Assembly: GCA_016190175.1 (NCBI GenBank)
Contig: JACPRC010000147.1
Span: 1-64,000 of the forward strand
DNA: 64,000 bases
Source: Planctomycetota bacterium
GTDB lineage: Bacteria; Planctomycetota; MHYJ01; JACPRB01
Direction of reading: 5' to 3'
The position numbers were made by a program, and so were the translations under genes. Below the pieces are notes generated by a model. That model did no database searches. It saw only the letters and a list, made by a program, of their open reading frames with translations, and was not told where the DNA came from. Numbering within the stretch: position 1 is the stretch's first letter; every line of letters starts with the position of its first letter. Positions 9,408 to 18,392 of this stretch are shown piece by piece.

Positions 9408-9854
9408 TCATGCGGCGTTGCGCTGCGGGATGGGCCAGTTCGCGACCCCGGATATCATGAAGAGGTAGCCGCCCAGCGCGGCCATCGGGTGCAGAATCAC
9501 GACCGACCTCCCGGATTCCGGATCGAGCCCCAGCGACGTGATGCCGAGGTCGCGGCCGAACGCGAGGAGAAGGAGACTTGCGGCGACCATCAGGCCGGCC
9601 CACAGCGGCGTCGCGGTCCAGAGGCGGGAGACCGGGCGGAACCTCAGGACGAGGCCCGCCCCGAGGGAAAGAAGGACGGACAGCGCGCTTCCGATGGCGG
9701 CCATGAAGGGCATGAGAATCATGGAAAGAGGTCCGTCGTAGAACTGCTCGATCCAGGCAACCATATAGACCGCCCAGGCGAGCCAGAACGCCAGCGCGAC
9801 CGAGATGGAGCGCCACAGCAGATTCCACCAGGGATCGCCGCGCATCGACGCCAT
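9408..9854 (-). CDS. small integral membrane protein
   Basis: Several hydrophobic segments; start chosen at MASMRGDPWW. Confidence 0.6.
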   Translation of the reverse strand: MASMRGDPWWNLLWRSISVALAFWLAWAVYMVAWIEQFYDGPLSMILMPFMAAIGSALSVLLSLGAGLVLRFRPVSRLWTATPLWAGLMVAASLLLLAFGRDLGITSLGLDPESGRSVVILHPMAALGGYLFMISGVANWPIPQRNAA

Positions 9855-9974
9855 CCTACTGCATGACGGGCAAGATGTCGCCGCTTCCGGAGACCCGATT
9901 GGAGGAAGGCACGAATAAGGGCTTGTCCTGCGTAGCGCCACTGCCCGAGCGAAGCGAGGATGCGCGAAGCAGGA

Positions 9975-10049
9975 TCGGGGCGGCGGGATTTGAACCCACG
10001 ACCTCTTGGTCCCGAACCAAGCGCTCTAGCCAGACTGAGCCACGCCCCG
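9975..10049 (-). tRNA. tRNA-Pro(CGG)
   Basis: Minus strand CGGGGCG...CTTGG-TTCGGGA-CCAAG...GTGGG-TTCAAAT-CCCGC-CGCCCCG-A: complete cloverleaf, anticodon CGG, 7-bp acceptor beginning with C as in tRNA-Pro. Confidence 0.95.
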
Positions 10050-10185
10050 GTGCCGAGGGAGCCGGATTATAGGCCCGCAGTCGCAGGACTGCAAGCGATA
10101 GTCGGCGTCCGCGAGGGCCTTCGGCAATCAGCCGTCAGCCTTCAGCCCCCCCGCTGATGGCTGAAGGCTGATACCTGACGGCTGA

Positions 10186-10360
10186 AATAAAACCGCCCAG
10201 AAGTACCTGCGCGGGAGAGGTGTCAGCGTACTCTGGGCGGACAGCTGGGGTGGGGTATAGGCTAAGAAATCCCGGCGACGTCCCCTTTCCGGCACGCGGC
10301 GGGGAGAGCCTCAAGGACCGCGAGCTTCCCTCTCCCCTCCATTCCCGTGCCCCTCTCTAC
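10186..10360 (-). ncRNA. candidate independently transcribed structured sRNA (~175 nt)
   Basis: Own sigma70-like promoter (10367-10394), strong GGCACG/GGGGAGAG...CTCTCCCC/CGTGCC hairpin, terminator hairpin plus TTTTATT at 3' end, no ORF. Confidence 0.6.
10193..10240 (-). terminator. Rho-independent terminator of the candidate sRNA
   Basis: CCGCCCAGA(-)GTAC...GTAC(T)TCTGGGCGG stem followed on the minus strand by TTTTATT. Confidence 0.75.
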
Positions 10361-10366
10361 GCCAGA

Positions 10367-10394
10367 AGTATAAACTACGAATTGTATTTGTCAA
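10367..10394 (-). promoter_or_regulatory. sigma70-type promoter
   Basis: Minus strand TTGACA - 16 nt - TATACT in an AT-rich patch of a GC-rich genome. Confidence 0.75.
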
Positions 10395-10455
10395 CATATC
10401 TTTGACATTTGTGGAAAGTCGGAGGGAGGCGGAGTCCGGAGGCAAGAGCCGGCGG

Positions 10456-12033
10456 CTACGAAAGGACGACGCTGCGGATGTCGAGCGGCTGCACCGACTT
10501 GCGGATCTCCTCCAGCGCGGCGGCCGTCGCGGCGTCGTCGAGCGTGAGGAGGATCGCCGCCTGCTGGCCGCGCCCCGTCCGCCCCACCTCCATCCGCGCG
10601 ATGTTGATCCCGTGGTTCCCCAGGATCGTGCCGACCTTGCCCACGACGCCCGGCACGTCGGGATATTGAATGAAGAGCATGTACTTCGACGGACGCAGGT
10701 CGATGTCCAGCGTGTTGATCTGCGTGATCCGCGGCTCCTTGCCCTCGAAGAGCGTCCCGGCGACCAGCCGCCCTCCGCGGTCCGTCTCCACGCGCACGAT
10801 CATCTGGCTCTTGTAGTTCCGCGCGTCCTTGCGGCGCTCCTCGGCCACGGAGACGCCCCGCTCCTTCGCCGTGAGCCGGGCGTTGACCACGGTCACCTCG
10901 TCCCCGAGGGCGGGGTGCAGCACCCCCTTGACCGCCGCCTGCGTGACTGCGTCCACGTCGAATCCCGCGATCTGCCCCATGTACGTGATCTCGACGCCGC
11001 GGACCCCGCCGTCGGAGAGCTGCACGGCCATCGACCCGAGATCCTCCGCGAGCCGCACGTAGAGCGCGATCGACGGGTCGCCGATCGACGCCAGGTTCGT
11101 CGCGTTGCGGACGACGCCGCTGCGGAAATAGTCGACGAACTGATGTGCGATGTCGATCGCCACCTGGAGCTGGGCCTCCTGCGTCGACGCCGCGAGGTGC
11201 GGAGTCAGCGTGACCTTCTCGTTGCCCAGGAGCGGCAGGTCCTTCGGCGGCGGCTCGTTCTCGAAGACGTCGAGAGCCGCGCCCGCGATCTGGCCCGACA
11301 GGAGCGCCTCGTGCAGCGCCTTCTCGTCCACGATCCCGCCGCGCGACGTGTTCACGAGACGCGCCGTCTTCTTCATCCTCGCGAATTCTCCCGCCCCGAA
11401 CATCCCCTTCGTGCGCTCGTTCAGCGGGACGTGGATCGTGACGAAGTCCGCCTCCGCGAGGAGTTTGTCGAACTCGAGGAGCTGGACGCCGAGAACCTCC
11501 GCGCGCTCGCGGACCAGGAGCGGATCGTACGCGACGACGCGCATGTGGAACGCCTTCCCGTACGCCGCCATGCAGCCCCCGATCTTCCCGAGTCCGACGA
11601 TCCCCAGCGTCTTGCCCTCGAGCTGCACGCCCGTGTGGGTCGACCGCTCCCATCGTCCCGCGCGCATGGACGCGTCCGCGCGCGCGACGTTCCGCGCGTT
11701 CGCCAGGAGGAGCGCCAGCGCGTGCTCCGCCGCCGCGGTGACGTTGCCCAGCGGCGCGTTCATCACGATGATCCCGCGCCGCGTGGCCGCCTCCTGGTCG
11801 ATGTTGTCCACGCCGATCCCCGCGCGGCCGACGATCTTGAGGCTCCGTCCCGCCTCGACGATCTCCTTCGTCACCTTGACGGCGCTGCGGACGATGAGCC
11901 CCTCGTACGGCGCGACCGCGAGCTTCAGATCCTCCGGCTTCATCTTTCCGCGGTGATCGCATTCGATCCCCGCCTCCCGGAGGATCCGGGCGCAATCCTC
12001 GGCGACTTCGTCGGCGATCAGGACTTTCGGCAT
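10456..12033 (-). CDS. serA: D-3-phosphoglycerate dehydrogenase
   Basis: 525 aa; GLGKIGGCMAAYGKAF NAD-binding motif, NTSRGGIVDE, C-terminal ACT domain. Confidence 0.95.
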   Translation of the reverse strand: MPKVLIADEVAEDCARILREAGIECDHRGKMKPEDLKLAVAPYEGLIVRSAVKVTKEIVEAGRSLKIVGRAGIGVDNIDQEAATRRGIIVMNAPLGNVTAAAEHALALLLANARNVARADASMRAGRWERSTHTGVQLEGKTLGIVGLGKIGGCMAAYGKAFHMRVVAYDPLLVRERAEVLGVQLLEFDKLLAEADFVTIHVPLNERTKGMFGAGEFARMKKTARLVNTSRGGIVDEKALHEALLSGQIAGAALDVFENEPPPKDLPLLGNEKVTLTPHLAASTQEAQLQVAIDIAHQFVDYFRSGVVRNATNLASIGDPSIALYVRLAEDLGSMAVQLSDGGVRGVEITYMGQIAGFDVDAVTQAAVKGVLHPALGDEVTVVNARLTAKERGVSVAEERRKDARNYKSQMIVRVETDRGGRLVAGTLFEGKEPRITQINTLDIDLRPSKYMLFIQYPDVPGVVGKVGTILGNHGINIARMEVGRTGRGQQAAILLTLDDAATAAALEEIRKSVQPLDIRSVVLS

Positions 12034-12046
12034 GGCCCGGTGCGCC

Positions 12047-13423
12047 TCACTTTCTCACGGGCGTGACCTCGACCTTCACGGGCTGCCCGTACAGATCCGT
12101 GATCCTCGCGCAGAACCGCCACTGGTCCGCGTTGTTCTCCACCTTCACGACGAGCAGGTTGCGCCCCTCCCGGAGCGGCATCCGGATGCAGTGGCGATCC
12201 GCCTCGAGCCCGCGGTGCTCGTGCTCGAAGTGCACCGTCTGCCCGTTCAGGAGGACCTTCGCGCTCGCGTCCTCCCCGAGGAAGAGCTTCACCCACTGGC
12301 GCTTCTTCGAGTAGACGTGCGTCGCCGCGTAGTAGATCCCGCGCGGGTTCCCCTTCGCGTGCGCCAGCAGGTCCACGACGTCCGTCCGGCTCTGCGCCAG
12401 TTCCCATCCCCGCAGGTCGAGATCGTCGCTCCCTTCCGCGACCAGCTCCGCCGACAGCCCGCGGTCCTCCCGGTTCTCGAAACGCGGCGAGAGGAGCCAG
12501 GTGCGGATGAACGGCGCCTGCGGCCGGCAGACGACCTCGCGCCACATCTGGGACGTGAAGTGGTCCTCCGCGTAGTGGCGGCGCCACGGGATCTCGTCCG
12601 CGCCCTCGACCTTCGGGCCGCCGTAGCAGGCGTCGTTCCTCATCTGGTTCGCGTCCGGAGCCCACACGACGTCCGGAAGGCCCGCGCGGCGGCGGACGAG
12701 CTGCACCGCATCCCACAGCCAGACCAGGAACTCCCATCCCCCCACGCCGGAATTCGATTCGGCCGCCTGGGCGCTCCACAGGAAGTTCGCATAGAGCATC
12801 CCCCGGAAGTTCGGCTCCGCGCGGAGCTGCCGATCCACGGGGAGTCCCTCCGCGACCAGGAGGTAGACCAGCACCAGGTCGAAATCGCCGTCCTTCAGCC
12901 TGGCGAGGCGGTTGCGCTCCAGGTCGTCGGGGTGCAGCCAGACGCCGGCGTCCGCCGGCGTGAGCGAGCGCACCTCCTCCTCGAGCGACACGACCTTGCC
13001 GTCGATCTTGACCATGCCGCGGGTCGATTCCCACACCGCGCGCTGGAACGCCTCGAACCCCTTCTGCACGTTGCGGGCGGTCGCGTCGGTCACGCGGTAC
13101 CGGCAGACCTTCTGGTCGGCCGTCCGGTAGTTGACGTTGCGCGGCAGGAGCGCGAGGACTCGCCACCGGCCCGCCTTCGCCTCGTCCGCGTTCGGCGGGA
13201 TCCTCTCATGGAGCCGGTGCAGCCGCCTGCGTGCCTCGATGCGCTCGTCGTTCGTCGCCCGGCAGGCGTCGAAGACCCGCTCGTAGCGGTAGAGCGCATC
13301 GGTCAGGCTGTCGGGGTCCTTTTCGAGGAAGGCGCCGGCCCGGAGGTGAAAAGCGGCGCGCGTCTCGTCCTCCTCCGCGGGGTCCTGGAGGAGGAGCAGG
13401 AGAACGGCGAAGGCGCCGGTCAT
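12047..13423 (-). CDS. secreted hypothetical protein
   Basis: 458 aa ORF with N-terminal hydrophobic leader; GC-rich coding pattern; abuts efp. Confidence 0.7.
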   Translation of the reverse strand: MTGAFAVLLLLLQDPAEEDETRAAFHLRAGAFLEKDPDSLTDALYRYERVFDACRATNDERIEARRRLHRLHERIPPNADEAKAGRWRVLALLPRNVNYRTADQKVCRYRVTDATARNVQKGFEAFQRAVWESTRGMVKIDGKVVSLEEEVRSLTPADAGVWLHPDDLERNRLARLKDGDFDLVLVYLLVAEGLPVDRQLRAEPNFRGMLYANFLWSAQAAESNSGVGGWEFLVWLWDAVQLVRRRAGLPDVVWAPDANQMRNDACYGGPKVEGADEIPWRRHYAEDHFTSQMWREVVCRPQAPFIRTWLLSPRFENREDRGLSAELVAEGSDDLDLRGWELAQSRTDVVDLLAHAKGNPRGIYYAATHVYSKKRQWVKLFLGEDASAKVLLNGQTVHFEHEHRGLEADRHCIRMPLREGRNLLVVKVENNADQWRFCARITDLYGQPVKVEVTPVRK

Positions 13424-13426
13424 CCG

Positions 13427-13993
13427 TCACTTCACCGAAACGCGGTCCAGGTATTTGCCCTCGCGCGTGTCCACGCGGATGACAGCGCCGTTCTCGATGA
13501 ACGGCGGGACCTGCACCACGGCGCCTGTCTCGAGCTTCGCGGCCTTGTAGACGTTCGTGATCGTCGCCCCCTTGAGGCCCGGCTCCGTCTCGACGACCTT
13601 CAGCTCGACGGCCGCAGGCAGCTCGACGCCGATGACGCGCCCCTCGTAGACCTCGACCTTGCAGAGGATATTCTCCTTGAGCCATTGAGCGTCCTCGCCC
13701 AGGAGCTCCTTGTGGATCGAGATCTGCTCGCAGCTCTCCTGGTTCATGAAGACGTACGTCTCCCCGTCCTGGTACAGATACTCCATTTCGGACGTGTCGA
13801 TGAAGGCCTGCTCCAGCTTGTCGCTCGAGGAGAAGCGTTGCTCGATCGCCGCGCCGCTCGTGAGATTGCGCATCTTGATCTGGATCACGGCGCGCAGGTT
13901 GCCCGGGGTGTGGTGGTAGACGTTCATCACGAACCAGAGATGGTCCTCGTAGCGGACGACCATGCCCTTGCGGACCTCGGTTGCGCCGATCAT
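13427..13993 (-). CDS. efp: elongation factor P
   Basis: 188 aa; IGATEVRKGMVVRYEDHLWFVMNVYHHTPGNLRAVIQIKMRNLTSG, GDTREGKYLDRV-like C-terminus. Confidence 0.95.
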   Translation of the reverse strand: MIGATEVRKGMVVRYEDHLWFVMNVYHHTPGNLRAVIQIKMRNLTSGAAIEQRFSSSDKLEQAFIDTSEMEYLYQDGETYVFMNQESCEQISIHKELLGEDAQWLKENILCKVEVYEGRVIGVELPAAVELKVVETEPGLKGATITNVYKAAKLETGAVVQVPPFIENGAVIRVDTREGKYLDRVSVK

Positions 13994-14144
13994 CGCGAGA
14001 CCTCCATCGTGGGGGCCGGTAGCCTAGCGGGAGAGCCGCAGGAAGTCAAGGCGCAGGGAAGCCCTGCAGTCAGCTTTCAGCGTTCAGCCGTCAGCCGTGC
14101 GACCTCTTGCGGCTGAGGGCTGATGGCTGACTGCTGATCGCTCC

Positions 14145-14771
14145 TCAATTCAGCCCGAAGACCCACAGGACCGCGCGCCAGTGCTTCCACGGCCGGGTCG
14201 TACCCGACATGAAGCCCATGAAGAAGAGCCCCATCGCGATCCCCGCCGCGCGCGCGACGAGTTCCACGGTCGCCGCCCACCACCACCGCAGCCCGTAGAC
14301 ACGCCGCAGATTGACCGTCTCGACGGCGCCCTGCCAGAGCGCCGTCGCGGCCAGCCCGATCGCCATCGCGCGCTTCACCTTCCAGAGCCCGAGCACGCCC
14401 GCCTCGTACACCGCCGCCCCCAGGAGGCTGAACATCCCCGAAATCGCGAACGTGGAGAGCAGCAGCGGGAAGATCAGCCGCCGACGCTGGAGAACGTCCG
14501 ACAGGATGTCCGCGAGGACGACGTAGAGGAACGTCCCGATCAGGAGCGCCGACGCGATGACCGCGAGGCCGGCCAGAAACGTCCCCTCCGGGATCCGCTC
14601 CCAGACCCGGTGCGCCGCATAGAGACAGAAGAGCAGCGACGAGAGGAGGAAGAAGATCCCGAACGCGGGGAGGTTCCGGGCGCCCGCGAGCGACCGGTGC
14701 ATCTCGTCCGCGGCCCGCATCGGCCGGAACGGCAGCCGCGCGACCGTGGACCAGCCGGGCAGACTAGGCAT
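14145..14771 (-). CDS. polytopic membrane protein (Yip1-like possible)
   Basis: Five or so hydrophobic helices; start taken at MPSLPGW. Confidence 0.6.
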   Translation of the reverse strand: MPSLPGWSTVARLPFRPMRAADEMHRSLAGARNLPAFGIFFLLSSLLFCLYAAHRVWERIPEGTFLAGLAVIASALLIGTFLYVVLADILSDVLQRRRLIFPLLLSTFAISGMFSLLGAAVYEAGVLGLWKVKRAMAIGLAATALWQGAVETVNLRRVYGLRWWWAATVELVARAAGIAMGLFFMGFMSGTTRPWKHWRAVLWVFGLN

Positions 14772-14879
14772 TAGACCATAGGCAATAGGCAATCGAGCCT
14801 TGGCGCGCGAGCGTAGTCACTCTTGCCGATGGTCCCCCGATCGCTCTGCGCGCTGGTCGCACCGAGGTCTGCCGCTGTT

Positions 14880-16385
14880 CTATTTCCCTGACAGACGTCT
14901 TCTTGCGCCACTCACTTGCCTGAGTTCGTCCTCATAGCGGCTTCGCTCTGGGCTGCCCTCTCGAAGGCCGGCAAGTGTCGCCGTCAAGACGCGCTCAGCG
15001 TATTCGAGGAGTCCAAGGCGTTCGGCTGTCGAACCGGGGTAGCCTTCAGATGTAGCTTGCCTAGCCAGCCCAAGAGCAGCACTTTCGGTAACTCGCGAAT
15101 CAGGGTCCTCGCACAAGGCTCGAAGTACCTGCACTCGCGCATCTGTCACTCTCTCCACGGGTGACGGATAGCTGAGAAGCGAAGCTGTTCGCACCTTCAC
15201 TGATGCGTCTCCCTCTTGGTTGAGAATCTGGATCCCTAGGCGAGGCGCATTATCAATCTCCATTGAAACGACGTCACTGTAGAACTTCGCAATCTCGATC
15301 CCAGCCGGATTGGACTGCCGTAGTTTCTGCAAGTAGGTCATATAGTTACCATTTGTGACAAAAGCGGCGACTGCTTCGGGGGCCTTACCGCGCAGAAGTG
15401 CAAAGATCCACTGACAGAGTTCAGAGTCGCTATCCGTGGCCATCACTCCCAGCAGTTGATCTGCCCAGCCGGGCGGACGAGTGGAGGTCATGACAATGAC
15501 CCCTGTATCGCGAAGGGATCTCGGTGCTCCGGGGTCCATTACAAGCTCACACGCCAAGTCCACGTTGGGCACTCGGGTCTCTTCTTTGGCCAACAAGGAG
15601 AACAAGGTGCCTCTTATTCTCTCGTTGGAGCCTCTGCGCACGATGTCTCGTGCCCGATCTTGGAATTCGTTTGAATCGAGCACACCCAAGCAATTCCAGA
15701 ACACCAGACCGGTGGAGAGATTCAGTCCATTGTTCGCATCACTAGACGGCCTGAATCGCCCGTCGTAGAGTCCACCCGTTCGCTGAAGGACATCGATCCA
15801 GAATGCAGCTTGCGCCTTGCCGTTTGAATCCACAAGAGCGCCAGTCGGTGACTTCTCGAGCGGAACTACTGGGTTCATGATCGCAGATAATACTGCTGCT
15901 AGTACGAGGCGTTCGTCGGCATGATGGAGGAGTTCCAGACCAACACTAGGCGATGCACTGCGCCAGCCTCCAAGCAAGATCAGGGCAAGGAACCTCGCGG
16001 GTCCTTGAGTCTCCTCGTCCAGTGCCAGCCTATTCAGACTCTCTAGGAGCGCCACCCTGTCTGCGGACACCATCATCTCATGATGGAGCGATTGGAGCAA
16101 TTCGACGAGCGTGTCACCCGAGGCGCGATCTTCCAAGACGTCGAGCACGCGCCTAGCTAGTGCTTGAGCTGCCGAATGCCCTGAAAGTGATGGGCCAGTA
16201 CCGCCACCTTGCCTATGAGCGTCGGTGGTTGCTGCCGTCCCCTCGGACGGCGGCCTAGCCTGCGGCACTGTTTGGCGTCCGAGGGGATCTCTCCGACCGG
16301 CGGGAGCCAGGACCGCCAGTACAAGGGCGACTAGAGGAATGCCCAAGAGCGCTGCTCGGATGTGCCACCCAAGAGCGCGTCCCAC
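14880..16385 (-). CDS. hypothetical protein, N-terminal TM, HEAT-like helical repeats
   Basis: 501 aa single ORF; N-terminal hydrophobic helix; lower GC than surroundings. Confidence 0.6.
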   Translation of the reverse strand: MGRALGWHIRAALLGIPLVALVLAVLAPAGRRDPLGRQTVPQARPPSEGTAATTDAHRQGGGTGPSLSGHSAAQALARRVLDVLEDRASGDTLVELLQSLHHEMMVSADRVALLESLNRLALDEETQGPARFLALILLGGWRSASPSVGLELLHHADERLVLAAVLSAIMNPVVPLEKSPTGALVDSNGKAQAAFWIDVLQRTGGLYDGRFRPSSDANNGLNLSTGLVFWNCLGVLDSNEFQDRARDIVRRGSNERIRGTLFSLLAKEETRVPNVDLACELVMDPGAPRSLRDTGVIVMTSTRPPGWADQLLGVMATDSDSELCQWIFALLRGKAPEAVAAFVTNGNYMTYLQKLRQSNPAGIEIAKFYSDVVSMEIDNAPRLGIQILNQEGDASVKVRTASLLSYPSPVERVTDARVQVLRALCEDPDSRVTESAALGLARQATSEGYPGSTAERLGLLEYAERVLTATLAGLREGSPERSRYEDELRQVSGARRRLSGK

Positions 16386-16422
16386 TCACTCACCTGATGA
16401 CCAACTAGTGGCCAAGCGACGG

Positions 16423-17580
16423 CTATTTCTTGTTGGGAACCCGGCGGACATCCTTACCATTCCACCCGGACCAGGTGGACGGTTCTCCTATCTTGATATT
16501 GTCGTTCTTGGCTGCGTCTTCGAATGGTTTCAGTCCGCTGAAGTCATCATCGGCGCCAGCGGGGAACTTCGTGACGCGACATCGTGAAGGCAACTCTGTA
16601 GTGGCGTCGTTCTTCACGGCCAGTTTCTTGGTGATCGAAATCGTACCCTTGGAAGCCTTCTCGCCGATGACCTGAAGATACTCCGCACCAATGTCCATTC
16701 GGTACACAAATCGGTCGGAACTCCCATCGTCATCGGTATCGACTCTGGCGTAGGTCGCGAACTCCAGCTTGCGGATTTCCTTATCCCCCTCGTGAACTCG
16801 GATGCCCCCCACCGTGGCAAGAAACTCCTGGCCCTTTTTCTGCGGCCGCGAAGTCCTCTCGTACATCAGCGGAAGATCGAACATGACCATGGCCGTGAAC
16901 TTCGATTGCTGATTCTCCCGAAGCCGCCACTGAGCTGGATACACCAGATTGATGTCAAAACGCGGCAACGAGGTCGGCTTCTCCGTTCCAAGCGCGTGAT
17001 GGGGCTCTGGTTCCCACTGCCCCCGTATCTTGTCATCCTTGTCGAGCAGCTTCTCTTCAAATGTCGTGATGACTTGAGAGAACGTCCCATTCATGACCCG
17101 GGAGCTTACAACGTACGCGAACGCGATACCCCATGCCTTGAGAGGTGTCAGGTTCGGATCCGGATCGACATCGACGAAGGGATCCCGGTTCGCAAAGAAG
17201 AGCTCCGCAGGATCGGTCTCGGGTACTACCGTGGAGAAGACCTCCAAGAGGAATTTCGCTCCCTTGTTCGGCGTAACGCCCTGATTCGCACACGGCTCGT
17301 TCTCTCCGAACTGCGCGACACCCGTGCCACCAAGATCGCGTAGCGCCATAGTGATCTTGCTTCCGCCGGCGAACTTGATGAACATCTCGGATTCGGTAAC
17401 CCTGACTGCGGCGATGACGCCCAAGTCGCCAGCGTCGAATGGCCCGAGGACGAAATCAGCCCTACTGTGAGCTGCTTCAGGTGTGGAGATTTTCTGCGCA
17501 GAGCACTCATTTTGGGACATCAGTGCGAAAAGCGGCACGAACAGAAGGATGCCAACGAGTCTGGAACTGCCTCTTCGCAC
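16423..17580 (-). CDS. secreted hypothetical protein
   Basis: VRRGSSRLVGILLFVPLFALMSQ signal peptide from a GTG start; long ORF in the lower-GC patch. Confidence 0.6.
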   Translation of the reverse strand: MRRGSSRLVGILLFVPLFALMSQNECSAQKISTPEAAHSRADFVLGPFDAGDLGVIAAVRVTESEMFIKFAGGSKITMALRDLGGTGVAQFGENEPCANQGVTPNKGAKFLLEVFSTVVPETDPAELFFANRDPFVDVDPDPNLTPLKAWGIAFAYVVSSRVMNGTFSQVITTFEEKLLDKDDKIRGQWEPEPHHALGTEKPTSLPRFDINLVYPAQWRLRENQQSKFTAMVMFDLPLMYERTSRPQKKGQEFLATVGGIRVHEGDKEIRKLEFATYARVDTDDDGSSDRFVYRMDIGAEYLQVIGEKASKGTISITKKLAVKNDATTELPSRCRVTKFPAGADDDFSGLKPFEDAAKNDNIKIGEPSTWSGWNGKDVRRVPNKK

Positions 17581-17770
17581 GTGACCCTCTTCTGAGTGAT
17601 CAGGCAATTTGCAATCATAGCTGCGCGGTGCGAAAATGCAAGGCCAATCCACCTTGCTTCCTCTGGACGTGGCAGGTGAGGCGCGATCGGTCGTCGAGGG
17701 AGACAAAGAGGCGCGGAGTCGGCCATCGGCCGCGCTTCGTCCTGCCTGCGTGAGCCCCATCGCCGATGGC

Positions 17771-18235
17771 CTACGCCCTCTCGGGCCCCTCGTACACCCA
17801 GTTCGCGTCCGCCGGCGACCAGGCGACGACCTCTTCGGGCCTGAAGAAGATCGGGATCTCGCGCTGCGCGGACTCCGGCGAGTCCGACCCGTGGACGAGG
17901 TTGAACCCCTTCGACGTCCCGAAGTCGCCCCGGATCGTTCCGGGCGCCGCGTCGTATCCGAACGTCGCGCCGAGGAGCGCGCGGACCACCTTGATCGCGT
18001 ACGCGCCCTCGATCACCATCACGACGACCGGCGACGACGTGACGAACTTCACGAGGCCGTCGTAGAAGGGCTTGCCCTTGTGGACGGAGTAAAGCTCCGT
18101 CGCCTGGGACTCCTTCATCGAGAGGAGCTTGAGGCCCGCGACGCGGAGCCCCTTCTCCTCGATGCGGTTCACGATGCGGCCCACCAGCCTGCGCTGGACG
18201 CCGTCCGGCTTGATCATCACGAAGGTGCGTTCCAT
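17771..18235 (-). CDS. ndk: nucleoside diphosphate kinase
   Basis: MERTFVMIKPDGVQRRLVGRI ... GTIRGDFG ... HGSDSPESAQREI. Confidence 0.96.
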   Translation of the reverse strand: MERTFVMIKPDGVQRRLVGRIVNRIEEKGLRVAGLKLLSMKESQATELYSVHKGKPFYDGLVKFVTSSPVVVMVIEGAYAIKVVRALLGATFGYDAAPGTIRGDFGTSKGFNLVHGSDSPESAQREIPIFFRPEEVVAWSPADANWVYEGPERA

Positions 18236-18388
18236 AGTCAGCAATCAGCTATCAGCAATCAGCAATCAGCTATCAGCAATCAGCAACCGGCAACCAATCC
18301 CAGGCGCGGGACTCTACCAAAAGAGCGCGGGGGGCGCAAGACCGGCGGCTGGCTGATGGCCGAAAGCTGAAAGCTGAGGGCTGTCGTA
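18236..18388. repeat. heptad (CAGCNAT)n intergenic repeats, two arms in opposite orientation
   Basis: agtcagcaatcagctatcagcaatcagcaatcagctatcagcaatcagcaacc ... ggctgatggccgaaagctgaaagctgagggctg. Confidence 0.85.
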
Positions 18389-18392
18389 CAGC

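Noticed and set aside
10186-10360. Assigning the candidate RNA firmly to 6S or SRP RNA
   Set aside because: Size fits 6S, but no diagnostic sequence could be recognised by eye; left as unassigned sRNA.
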